A DNA stretch of 64,000 bases from Thalassococcus sp. S3 (GTDB lineage: Bacteria > Pseudomonadota > Alphaproteobacteria > Rhodobacterales > Rhodobacteraceae): positions 2,418,001 to 2,482,000 of the forward strand of contig NZ_CP022303.1 in assembly GCF_004216475.1 (NCBI RefSeq), written 5' to 3'. Below are positions 47,026 through 55,083 of the stretch, one piece after another; position 1 is the stretch's first letter, and each line of letters starts with the position of its first letter. A program made the translations under genes and the position numbers. The notes below the pieces were generated by a model, which saw only the letters and a program-made list of their open reading frames with translations, had not been told where the DNA came from and made no database searches.

Positions 47026-48377
47026 GCCGTACGGCCATGTTTCAGGGGACCGGGCTGATGGCCCGTGTGCTGCGCAGCGCATCGTGGCTGATCATTGGCT
47101 ATGGCACGTCACAGGCCCTGCGCCTGGCATCGAACCTGATCCTCACACGGCTCCTGTTTCCCGAGGCGTTCGGGCTGATGGCGTTGATCATGGTGGTCAC
47201 CGTCGGTTTGACCCTTTTTTCGGATGTGGGGATCGGGCCGGCCATCTCTCAGAACAAGCGTGGCGATGATCCTGATTTCCTGAACACGGCCTGGACCATT
47301 CAGGTCGTACGGGGCTTTGCGCTTTGGGGCTTTGCCGCCCTGCTCGCCTGGCCCGTTTCGATCTTTTACGAGGAGCCGCAGCTGGCGCTTTACCTGCCTA
47401 TCGCGGGCATTTCGCTGGCTATTGCGGGCTTTAATCCCACACGGATCGAAACCGCACATCGTCATCTGGCCGTCGGCAGGCTCACGGCGCTCGATCTGCT
47501 GAGCCAGGTAATCGGAATTGCCGCGATGGTCGTGCTGGCGTGGCTGATGCAATCGGTTGCGGCGCTTGTGATTGGCGGCGTCCTGCAGGCGGCGGCCAAG
47601 CTGGTCTTGACCCACCTGTTCCTGCCCGGCCCGTCGAACCGGTTCCGTTGGGAGCGCACAGCCGCGCGGGAGTTGATCCGGTTTGGAAAGTGGATATTCC
47701 TCAGCACCGCCTTTTGGTTCGTTAGTTCTCAAGGGGACAAGGCGATCCTGGGCAAGTTCCTGTCGCTAGAGACGTTGGGCATCTACAATATCGGCTATTT
47801 TCTGGCCAGCTTTCCTTTGCTGCTGGGCCATGCGGTCACCCAGAAGGTGCTGATCCCCATCTACCGCGAGAAGCCGCCCTCGGCCTCGTCGGAAAATGCC
47901 GCGAAGCTGCGCAAGATGCGATATGCGCTGACCACGGGCGTTCTGAGCCTTTTGATCGTGATGGCCTTTGCCGGTCCGTGGCTTGTCGAGGTTCTCTATG
48001 ACGACCGGTACGTGCAGGCCGGCGCCATGATCGTCGTTTTGTGCCTGGCGCTCGTCCCACAGGTGATTGGCATGTCCTATGATCAGGCGGCCCTTGCCGC
48101 GGGCGATTCCCGCCGCTTCTTTGTCTTTTCAGGAAGCCGTGCCGTCATTCAGGTGGGCCTGCTTCTTCTTGGGATCTCAACGTTCGGCCTGCTTGGTGCC
48201 TTGATTGCGCTAGGTGTGTCCATGGCCCTGGTCCACCCGGTTCTGATCTGGCTGGCGCGCCATCATGGCGCCTGGGACGGCGCGCATGATGCCATCTTTG
48301 CGGTGATTGCCATGCTCTTCGGATCAGCCGCTCTTTGGATGCATTGGGACAGCGTGAATGCGCTTGGCGCTCTCTAG
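47022..48377 (+). CDS. Wzx-type flippase (polysaccharide transporter, MOP superfamily)
   Basis: A 451-residue integral membrane protein with about 12-14 hydrophobic helices. It opens MSRTAMFQGTGLMARVLRSA, then ASWLIIGYGTSQALRLASNL; LTRLLFPEAFGLMALIMVVT and SDVGIGPAISQNKRGDDPDF are the family signature of the PST/Wzx branch of MOP exporters. It would move undecaprenyl-PP-linked repeat units across the inner membrane. Start at 47022 is set by the ATGA overlap with the GT2 gene. It is the last gene of the 30.8-48.4 kb operon, and the convergent Wzz-like stop is 3 bases away. Confidence 0.9.
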   Translation: MSRTAMFQGTGLMARVLRSASWLIIGYGTSQALRLASNLILTRLLFPEAFGLMALIMVVTVGLTLFSDVGIGPAISQNKRGDDPDFLNTAWTIQVVRGFALWGFAALLAWPVSIFYEEPQLALYLPIAGISLAIAGFNPTRIETAHRHLAVGRLTALDLLSQVIGIAAMVVLAWLMQSVAALVIGGVLQAAAKLVLTHLFLPGPSNRFRWERTAARELIRFGKWIFLSTAFWFVSSQGDKAILGKFLSLETLGIYNIGYFLASFPLLLGHAVTQKVLIPIYREKPPSASSENAAKLRKMRYALTTGVLSLLIVMAFAGPWLVEVLYDDRYVQAGAMIVVLCLALVPQVIGMSYDQAALAAGDSRRFFVFSGSRAVIQVGLLLLGISTFGLLGALIALGVSMALVHPVLIWLARHHGAWDGAHDAIFAVIAMLFGSAALWMHWDSVNALGAL

Positions 48378-48380
48378 CGG

Positions 48381-49634
48381 CTAACTGCGACGGCGGCGGC
48401 GTGCAAAAAAGCTGCTTCGTTTTTTGCGCGAGGTGTCGAGATACGGGACCGAAACAACGGGCAGAAGCCCGGTTTCCCGTTTCATCTGTGCTGCCGTGCG
48501 GATCACCGGTTTACGCAGATCCAGAAGGAAGGCGATGACGAACGCAACGACAACGCTCGCAAAGGCGCCGATCAGGGCGCTTCTCTTGCGGCTTGGCGTG
48601 ATGGGATAGTCCGGCAGGGCCGCCGGTTCGATCACGTTCAGCGTCTCGGCCTGCCGCTGCTGTTCCAGGCGGAACCCGACCTCCGCTTCGGTGCGTCGGG
48701 TGGAAATGACATCAAGCTGGTTCTGCAACTGCTCGAGGTCCCGGTCGAAATCGGCCAGTTGCCGTTCGATCTCGGGCGAGGTTTCCATGGCGGCTGTCAG
48801 TTCGCGCACCTTCTGCGCCAACAGGATCCGCTGCTCATCCAGGCTGGCCAATTGCGCATTGAAGGCCGCAACCTGGCGATCCACGGTGCTTTGACGCGCG
48901 TTGCGGTCCACCTGGTCCAATTGACGCTGGATCGAGATCTTCTCGCGGTCAATCTCGAGGATCGCCTCGTTTATGGTCGCAACCTCCGTCTGACGAAGTT
49001 CGAGCGTGCCGGGAATGTAGAGTTCGTTGCTGTTGCGAAACTCGGTGATTTCGTCTTCCAGCGCTGCGATGTCGTCGATCAGGTTCTGCTCCTGCCGCAG
49101 AAAGAACGCCAGGGTGGCCTGGGCCTGGTCGATGCGGGATTGCACGCTCAACGCGATGGTACGTTGCGCGAATTCCGACGCGATGGCCTGGGCGTCTTCC
49201 GGTGTGCCCATTTCAGCGGTGATCGTCAGAACCGAGATCGTGCCGTCATCGGTGAACCCTTCGCGCGCGGCGGCCACCCCTTCGATCCGGACGGCCTCAC
49301 GCAGCAACACCACCTTTTCGCCCACGGTCAGATCGGGCTGGTCGGCAAAGAGGTTATAGGTCTCGATCACTTCAAGGATTGTCCCCCGCGTCATCAATTG
49401 CTGCTGGATAAGCTGCAACCGGCGCGCTGAAGAGCCAGCGACCGTCGATGGGGCCAGTTCGTTGGCGATCTGCGGACGCGCGATCTGGATCACTTCGGAG
49501 GATTGATACCGATGCTCTTGCGACCAGGCACTGTAAAGCGATGCGATACATCCCAGAAGTGTCACAAAGACAATCAGCCCGATGCGACGGCGCACCAGGT
49601 CCAGAAAATCATCCAGCGAATAGATTGGCCCCAT
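48381..49634 (-). CDS. Wzz/GumC-like polysaccharide chain-length/export protein (PCP family)
   Basis: A 417-residue polysaccharide co-polymerase. Two membrane helices bracket a long periplasmic domain: N-terminal IGLIVFVTLLGCIASLYSAW and C-terminal SALIGAFASVVVAFVIAFLL. The Wzz domain follows the first helix, and residues ~180-330 are coiled-coil heptads (DQVDRNARQSTVDRQVAAFN). A proline-rich LPDYPITPSRKRS segment precedes the second helix, as in PCP proteins that set EPS chain length. It lacks its own kinase domain; the CpsD-like gene upstream is the separate partner. A basic C-terminal tail ends RRRRS. Confidence 0.9.
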   Translation of the reverse strand: MGPIYSLDDFLDLVRRRIGLIVFVTLLGCIASLYSAWSQEHRYQSSEVIQIARPQIANELAPSTVAGSSARRLQLIQQQLMTRGTILEVIETYNLFADQPDLTVGEKVVLLREAVRIEGVAAAREGFTDDGTISVLTITAEMGTPEDAQAIASEFAQRTIALSVQSRIDQAQATLAFFLRQEQNLIDDIAALEDEITEFRNSNELYIPGTLELRQTEVATINEAILEIDREKISIQRQLDQVDRNARQSTVDRQVAAFNAQLASLDEQRILLAQKVRELTAAMETSPEIERQLADFDRDLEQLQNQLDVISTRRTEAEVGFRLEQQRQAETLNVIEPAALPDYPITPSRKRSALIGAFASVVVAFVIAFLLDLRKPVIRTAAQMKRETGLLPVVSVPYLDTSRKKRSSFFARRRRRS

Positions 49635-49755
49635 TTGGCGGCTCCCCGAGCGCGTTCTGGCGCTGTGTCTGCTCTGCGCGTGCCGTCAACGTGACGACGC
49701 CCGGCAGTTTAACTATAACAACCGGGCGAAACTATGACAAAGCGGTGGGATGCGG

Positions 49756-50748
49756 TTAAGCGTCGTAGCGTTCGATGCTGGATGCGCGGGCGCGGTTCAG
49801 GATGACGCCCAGAAGCTGGGTCTGCCCTTCCAGGATCCGTTCGCATTCGGCCAAATGCTTGGCGGTTGTCTGCTCTCCGTCGGAGACGAGGAGAACACCG
49901 TCGACATGCGGCAGGAACGCGGCGAGGTCATCATGTGCCAGAACCGCCGGCATATCGTAAAGCACGACATCCGGCCGGAGGGAGGCGATCATATCGCCCA
50001 AGAGATCCCCGGTCGCCGGGTCGTGCAGGATTTCTGCGGCATCTTCGGACGGGGCACCGTTCAGACCAAGGGCCAGCGTCTCGGTGGCGCGGATCAGATG
50101 ATCCTCCATCGCCACCTCACCCGACAAGAATTGGTGCATCGGACCTGACGTGCCGATATCCAGCGCTTTTGCAACGCCGGGCGCCCGTTGGTTGAGATCC
50201 ATCAAAACGGTCCGGCTGGCCGGAACACGCGACAGGCTGAGTGCGAGGTTGACGGCCGTGAACGTCGCGCCGCAGCCCGGTGTCGGGGATGCGATGGCGA
50301 TGCGGTTCCAACCATTTGCCTTCAACGTCTGCATCAGACGGGTGCGCAGCAGATCGAAGGATTTCGCGACGGCGCTGTCGCGATGCAGGCTTACGAGCGG
50401 CAGATCCGACAGGACCTGTCCGCGCAATCCGCCGGTCATCAGCGGCAAGCCGTCCCATTCCGCGTTCAGCGGATCCACGACCTGACGCGCCAGCGACGGC
50501 GCGCCGATCCCGTGGCCGAAGATGGACATCGACCGGCGCTGGCGCACGGGCTGCTGAGCCGGCTGTGGCGCGCGCACGGGGATCTCTCCGGTCTCGGCCA
50601 GAACACTCTCGGCATCTCCGTTAACCAGCTGGGATCTGGGAGATGGCTTATTGCGCTGGTGCTTCATCCGGCGCATGGCAAGAAAATCGTCATTATGCAG
50701 TGTCTTATCGGCATCCGTGAATGCACTCAGCCCGTAACTGTCCTTCAT
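49756..50748 (-). CDS. CpsD/CapB-like EPS P-loop protein with degenerate Walker A
   Basis: A 330-residue protein of the BY-kinase/MinD-like fold that partners Wzz. The family features are present: AVAKSFDLLRTRLMQTL, SRTVLMDLNQRAPGV (Walker A' Asp) and DVVLYDMPAVLAHDDLAAFL (Walker B), VDGVLLVSDGEQTTAKHLAE, LLGVILNRA. The P-loop, however, reads IASPTPGCGATFTAVN (residues ~152-167): the glycine frame is kept but the lysine of GKT/GKS is gone, replaced by Gly-Ala-Thr. The ~80-residue N-terminus is low complexity. No C-terminal tyrosine cluster; a single Tyr lies in the last three residues. It may be a non-kinase regulatory partner of the co-polymerase 121 bases downstream. Confidence 0.85.
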   Translation of the reverse strand: MKDSYGLSAFTDADKTLHNDDFLAMRRMKHQRNKPSPRSQLVNGDAESVLAETGEIPVRAPQPAQQPVRQRRSMSIFGHGIGAPSLARQVVDPLNAEWDGLPLMTGGLRGQVLSDLPLVSLHRDSAVAKSFDLLRTRLMQTLKANGWNRIAIASPTPGCGATFTAVNLALSLSRVPASRTVLMDLNQRAPGVAKALDIGTSGPMHQFLSGEVAMEDHLIRATETLALGLNGAPSEDAAEILHDPATGDLLGDMIASLRPDVVLYDMPAVLAHDDLAAFLPHVDGVLLVSDGEQTTAKHLAECERILEGQTQLLGVILNRARASSIERYDA

Positions 50749-50812
50749 AACACCGTTACCTTTTACACATGATCACATTCACTTATTGGTCCTGTGCGCG
50801 TTACCATTTGAT

Positions 50813-50829
50813 GAACCGAATGTCGGTTC
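50813..50829. promoter_or_regulatory. 7-3-7 palindrome upstream of the CpsD-like gene
   Basis: GAACCGA-ATG-TCGGTTC, a perfect dyad 65 bases in front of the CpsD-like start codon, in the 126-base space between it and the ExoY-like gene. Its position fits an operator at the promoter. Confidence 0.45.
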
Positions 50830-50874
50830 CCGCGCCCGAAGTCCCTAGAAAATGATCACCACTGCCCCCCAGTC

Positions 50875-51612
50875 TCAGTACCCCGTCCGGCGCAACACCA
50901 CGCCGACCGTCTTGAACAAAATGCCCACGTCCTTGGCCAGCGACAGGCTGAGGAAGTAGCGTGCGTCGACCGTTGCCCGGTAGTCGAAGCGGTTCTCATT
51001 CCGCGCCGAGACCTGCCAGATACCCGTGATACCAGGCTTCATGGCAAAGTAAGGCCGCGCATCGCCGTAAAGCGAAAGCTGATCCGGCATCATCGGCCGC
51101 GGACCGACCAGGCTCATATCGCCCATCAGCACGTTCCAAAGCTGCGGCAACTCATCCAGCGATGTGGCGCGCAGGAAACGACCGGTCATCGTCACGCGCG
51201 GGTCGTTCTTCAGCTTTTGAGTTGCGTCCCATTCCGCGCGCATGTCCGGATTTTCGGCCAGATAAGCTTCGAGCCGACGATCGGCATCGACAACCATGGT
51301 GCGCAGTTTCAGGATCGAGAAGGTTTCACCATTTTCGCCAAGACGATCTTGGCGGTAAAACGGACGCCCCTCCTGCACCCAGAGGATCAGCGCGCAGCCA
51401 AGGATGACGGGCAAAGACAGAGGAAGCGTGAGCAGGACAAGCAGGATGTCCAGCGCACGCTTTCCCCATTGGCGATACGGCCCACGCGGGGACAGCTCGG
51501 CCCGCGCCGGGCTGGATCCCGCGAACGTACCAGCGGACAGAATACCGGACGCTGGCACGAAAGTGCCCAAAAGAGCGACCTCACGGTCGTCATAAAGGTA
51601 GTCCTTCATCAT
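50875..51612 (-). CDS. Undecaprenyl-phosphate sugar-1-phosphate transferase (ExoY-like)
   Basis: A 245-residue bacterial sugar transferase (polyprenyl-phosphate glycosyl-1-phosphate transferase). After a 70-residue N-terminal region comes one membrane segment ([20 protein letters not shown]), then [40 protein letters not shown] and [14 protein letters not shown], the catalytic core, with [15 protein letters not shown] at the end. It transfers the first sugar phosphate onto undecaprenyl phosphate, starting synthesis of the repeat unit. The two adjacent ATG codons at 51612 and 51609 are both possible. It lies apart from the main operon, on the opposite strand, with wide regulatory space upstream. 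Confidence 0.92.
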   Translation of the reverse strand: MMKDYLYDDREVALLGTFVPASGILSAGTFAGSSPARAELSPRGPYRQWGKRALDILLVLLTLPLSLPVILGCALILWVQEGRPFYRQDRLGENGETFSILKLRTMVVDADRRLEAYLAENPDMRAEWDATQKLKNDPRVTMTGRFLRATSLDELPQLWNVLMGDMSLVGPRPMMPDQLSLYGDARPYFAMKPGITGIWQVSARNENRFDYRATVDARYFLSLSLAKDVGILFKTVGVVLRRTGY

Positions 51613-52095
51613 TGCCCCCCACAGCAATCAATCAGGCGCTCTTGACTCAAATTTTAAGTTTGAGCGCGCCGGGCCAGTCCTCGTTACCAATCCGGCGGGT
51701 CATCCACTCCGCCGGACACTCACTCTTCAACGGCGTAAACCGAACCCCTTCCAATGGTCGGTTTGCCGGCGCTGCGTGGGCATCACAAACTCGCCACACT
51801 TCAGCCACTTCCAAGTTTAGCAGTCGTTTATTCAAATTTGGCTTTTTTCGAGGAAACAGAATGTTTCCGAACCAAACTGTATTTGTCTTCGACTTCAGGG
51901 CGCCGAACCGGAACCAGTTGAAAGGCAGCTGTTTTATTGTTCCGGATTGGGCGCCAATCCGCCGCAGTAAGAGAGGATAGGCAGCAAATTGCTTAAAAAC
52001 GCAAGCATTAACTTCACACCCGGGCCTGCAAAAAATTGTCACAGTTCTGCCGTTTGAGGCGAATCGTTTTACCAGAATTTGGCCATCTCAGCGCC
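51613..52095. other. AT-richer intergenic region upstream of the ExoY-like gene
   Basis: 483 bases with no convincing gene on either strand; the frames that cross it (51612-51980 and 51647-52042) lack codon bias and family features. It contains a CTCAAA-TTTTAAG-TTTGAG dyad at 51646-51664, next to the region where the leftward promoter should lie, and a second dyad at 51852-51868. It also includes the 3' flank of the TRAP permease gene. Confidence 0.55.
51852..51868. promoter_or_regulatory. 7-3-7 palindrome upstream of the ExoY-like gene
   Basis: GGAAACA-GAA-TGTTTCC, a perfect dyad 240 bases before the ExoY-like start. It shares the GGAAACA half-site with the sequence upstream of the glycan module (22310) and with the centre of the dyad before the PKS operon. 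Confidence 0.45.
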
Positions 52096-53952
52096 TCATT
52101 CGGGCAGGCGAACGGTATTTTGGCGGCGCATGAAAACGACGATGGATACAAGGATTGCGCCCACCAACTTGATGACAAGCGCGAAGTCCGCACCATCTGG
52201 CCAAATCATGGCAATTCCTCCGGCGGCGATGATGACACGTTGCACCACCGAAAGCCGGGCCCCGAGAAAGCCCACAACGGCTGCGGTGATGGCAAAAACG
52301 CCGACCCCACAACTGATCACAGCGACGAGAATTTCCGCAGCGTCACCCGAAAGAAGCAAAGGCGGGGATGCAACAAAGAGGAATGGAACCACAAAAGCGG
52401 GCCATGCGATTCGGACCGCTTCGAACCCCGTGGCCATGGGCGGCGCCTTGGCCATGTTGGCCGCAACAAAGGCGGCGATGGCCACGGGCGGAGTGAGCAT
52501 GGAGAGCATGCCGAAGTAAAGAACGAAGAGATGCGCGGCCATGGGATTGAGGCCCAGCTCGACGAGCGGCGGGGCCGCAAGCGTCGAAAGAAGCAGGTAA
52601 ACACCCACGGTGGGCAGACCCATACCCATCAGGATGCAAACGCAGGCGGTGACGATCAGCAGCAGGATCAGGCTGCTTTGACCCAGCTGCACCAGGAAAA
52701 AGCCCATGCCGAACGACAGGCCGGACCGGGCGAACAATCCGATGATCATACCGGCGATCGCGCAGATCAGCACGATCTCCACCGCGGCGCGACCGGTGCG
52801 GATCAACACGTCGATAAGCGCGCGCGCCTCGATCCGCCCGCCTTCGTAAGTGCGGATGAGGGACAGAAGGAAGAGCGTGAGAACGGCATAGAGAGCCGCC
52901 GTTTCCGGACGCAGATTAAAGAGGAAGAGCCCACCCAAAAGGACCACAAAGGGCGCGATGACGAACCAGCCCCGCCTGAGAACAGGGCCCAGCCGGGGAA
53001 TGCGCGCCTCATCAACCTGGGCGATGTTCAGGCGGCCCGCTTCGAGGTCGGCAAAGACAAAAAGGCTGAGATAGTAAAGGATCGACGGCACAAGGGCGGC
53101 CAGCATCACCTCGGAATAAGGGACCTGAAGGTTCTCGGCCAAAAGAAAGGCCGAGGCGCCCATGATCGGGGGCATGAGCTGCCCGCCGGTGGAGGCCGAC
53201 GCCTCCAGAGCACCAGCGGTTTTGGGGCGGTAACCGCCGTCTTTCATCAAGGGGATGGTGATGGATCCGGTAGAGGCCACGTTCGACACCGCACTGCCCG
53301 AAACCGAGCCGAAAAGCGCGGAGCCGACGATGGCGATCTTGCCCGCCCCGCCCCGCGACCGGCCCGTGAGCGCGATGGAGAGGTCGGAAAAGAACGCCGA
53401 TCCACCGCTCACGATCAGAAGCTGCGCGAGGATGAGGAATGGAACAACCACCGCGACGGCGATGTAGAGAGCGGCACCAGCCAGGGCCGCGCTGTCGAGG
53501 ACGAGGAAAGTGGCCAACCGGTCCCAGCGGATCGCACGGCTTTGCAATGGGCCGGTGAGCTGGTCAGCAAACAGCGCATAAAAGGCGACTGTGCCCAGGA
53601 TCACGATCAGCGCCCAGCCCATCGTGCGCCGGACCGCCTCTAGCAGCAGAACAAGCATGATGAGCGCGACGGTAAGCGCCTCGGTCGGGTGGTAAAAGAC
53701 GTTCTCCGACAGCACGGGAAAGCGGATCACGAGGTAGAGGCCCAGAAGGACAGAAGCGAGTGCCGCAGTCCGGTCGAGCCAGAGAAGACGGGAGGGCCGC
53801 GTCAGAAAGGCAATCGCCATAGACGCGGCCAGCACCACGATCAGCACCTGTTCGGAATAGACCCGCACGCCCAGCCACAATGGCAGGCTCGACGACCAGA
53901 GGATGGCCGCCAAGGTGGACAGGATCGCGAGGGCGGGAACGATCAGGTGCAT
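52096..53952 (-). CDS. TRAP transporter permease, fused small and large subunits (DctQM type)
   Basis: A 618-residue inner-membrane protein with about 16-18 hydrophobic helices. The DctM-type part is recognisable from GSVSGSAVSNVASTGSITIP, FEATASTGGQ-like LEASASTGGQLMPPIMGASA and GMGLPTVGVYLLLSTLAAPP. The first ~150 residues are the DctQ-like part, so this is the fused form used with TAXI-type binding proteins. With the adjacent periplasmic protein it imports a small organic acid, driven by an ion gradient. Start by an ATG 18 bases after the TAXI gene stop. Confidence 0.93.
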   Translation of the reverse strand: MHLIVPALAILSTLAAILWSSSLPLWLGVRVYSEQVLIVVLAASMAIAFLTRPSRLLWLDRTAALASVLLGLYLVIRFPVLSENVFYHPTEALTVALIMLVLLLEAVRRTMGWALIVILGTVAFYALFADQLTGPLQSRAIRWDRLATFLVLDSAALAGAALYIAVAVVVPFLILAQLLIVSGGSAFFSDLSIALTGRSRGGAGKIAIVGSALFGSVSGSAVSNVASTGSITIPLMKDGGYRPKTAGALEASASTGGQLMPPIMGASAFLLAENLQVPYSEVMLAALVPSILYYLSLFVFADLEAGRLNIAQVDEARIPRLGPVLRRGWFVIAPFVVLLGGLFLFNLRPETAALYAVLTLFLLSLIRTYEGGRIEARALIDVLIRTGRAAVEIVLICAIAGMIIGLFARSGLSFGMGFFLVQLGQSSLILLLIVTACVCILMGMGLPTVGVYLLLSTLAAPPLVELGLNPMAAHLFVLYFGMLSMLTPPVAIAAFVAANMAKAPPMATGFEAVRIAWPAFVVPFLFVASPPLLLSGDAAEILVAVISCGVGVFAITAAVVGFLGARLSVVQRVIIAAGGIAMIWPDGADFALVIKLVGAILVSIVVFMRRQNTVRLPE

Positions 53953-53969
53953 CAGCTTCGCCTTTTAGC

Positions 53970-54917
53970 TTACTGGTTCCAAATGCCTTTTTCTTCGTAG
54001 AACTGGATGGCGCCGGGGTGATATTCGACCCCCACATCCTTGGGCATCACATCCGTGGTGAAGCCCCGCCAGAACGGCCCATTGGCCACCAGATCGGCCT
54101 GCTGGTTATAAATCGCCTCGACCACCTTGTAGACCATGTCGTCGGGCGTAGAGGCGGCGGCGAAGAGCGTGTAGTCATAGACCGCAATATTGGTGGGCCC
54201 CATGATGCCGGGAATGCCGCTATCGGCATCCAGCGTTTGCAGATAGCTCTGCGGCAGGTATTCCTGCATCGCCGCCAACGCTTCGGGAGAATCGTTGAAC
54301 GACAGGTACTTGATGCCCATCGTGGCGTCGAATTCCCGGCTGTTGGCCGCGCCCACGACGACGATGGTCACATCTGTGGACCCTTCGGAAAAGCTGTTCC
54401 ACATGCGGGGAAAGTTGGGCACCTGCACGCCGTTCACATCGTCGAGCGTCATGCCTTCGGTCGCCAAATACGCCTTGCTGACGAAATCGCCCAAGGCGCC
54501 CTCGGCAAAGACCGGGGCGCGCTTGCCCTTGAGATCCGACAGGCTTTCGATGCCGCTATCCTTCCGCACGATATATCCCGTGCGAAACGGCATCAGCGTG
54601 GCCACCATCTTGAGGTCCGGATTGGGCCGCCCTTCGGACATGCCGGTGCCGTTCACCGCATAGTAAAGCTGCACCACGTTCGAAATGCCAAACTCCAGCT
54701 CACCCGCATTCACCAGCGGCATGTAATCGGACGTGTTGGCCAGTTCCTGCGGTCGTAACTGCACTTCGGACGCTTCGGACACGGCAGCGGCCAAGGCACG
54801 CCCGATCTGGCTGGTTCCTCCCCGCGAGGTCGAGCCCAAGGCGGCGATCTCCGCCACCGCGCTTCCTGTCATCGCAACACCCGCGACGGCTGCGATCAGC
54901 ATATGTTTCATCTTCAT
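53970..54917 (-). CDS. TAXI family TRAP transporter substrate-binding protein
   Basis: A 315-residue periplasmic protein with a signal peptide (MKMKHMLIAAVAGVAMTGSA, cleavage after VAEI near residue 22). The mature part begins ALGSTSRGGTSQIGRALAAA, the typical TAXI ligand-binding N-terminus, followed by ELEFGISNVVQLYYAV and KGKRAPVFAEG. The start at 54917 has a GGAGTG site nine bases before it. It is the first gene of the TAXI-TRAP pair; substrate probably a carboxylate, as for other TAXI systems. The neighbouring FAD monooxygenase suggests an aromatic or heterocyclic acid. Confidence 0.9.
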   Translation of the reverse strand: MKMKHMLIAAVAGVAMTGSAVAEIAALGSTSRGGTSQIGRALAAAVSEASEVQLRPQELANTSDYMPLVNAGELEFGISNVVQLYYAVNGTGMSEGRPNPDLKMVATLMPFRTGYIVRKDSGIESLSDLKGKRAPVFAEGALGDFVSKAYLATEGMTLDDVNGVQVPNFPRMWNSFSEGSTDVTIVVVGAANSREFDATMGIKYLSFNDSPEALAAMQEYLPQSYLQTLDADSGIPGIMGPTNIAVYDYTLFAAASTPDDMVYKVVEAIYNQQADLVANGPFWRGFTTDVMPKDVGVEYHPGAIQFYEEKGIWNQ

Positions 54918-55025
54918 TTTACACTCCATTTCGTTGCATGCCGGGACCCTTTTTTTGTGTGTCGCGCAGGGCGTCCCGCCACCCGAAAACGCGTGTTTTT
55001 TCCTTCATTATCAGTATTTTACATC

Positions 55026-55053
55026 TTTTCTCAGCCCATCTTCGCGCTAGAAT
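55026..55053 (+). promoter_or_regulatory. Candidate promoter of the FAD monooxygenase
   Basis: TAGAAT (55048-55053) is a good -10 box, with TTTTCT (55026-55031) as a poor -35 at 16 bases. It lies 30 bases upstream of the start codon in the divergent space shared with the TAXI gene. Confidence 0.35.
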
Positions 55054-55083
55054 AGAAGGAGATCGCGCAAGAGGGTGAAAGAT

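Noticed and set aside
52036..53643. 535-residue open frame on the plus strand across the TRAP permease
   Set aside because: Translation is charged and repetitive (His/Asp/Gln/Lys-rich), antisense to helices of a clear TRAP permease.
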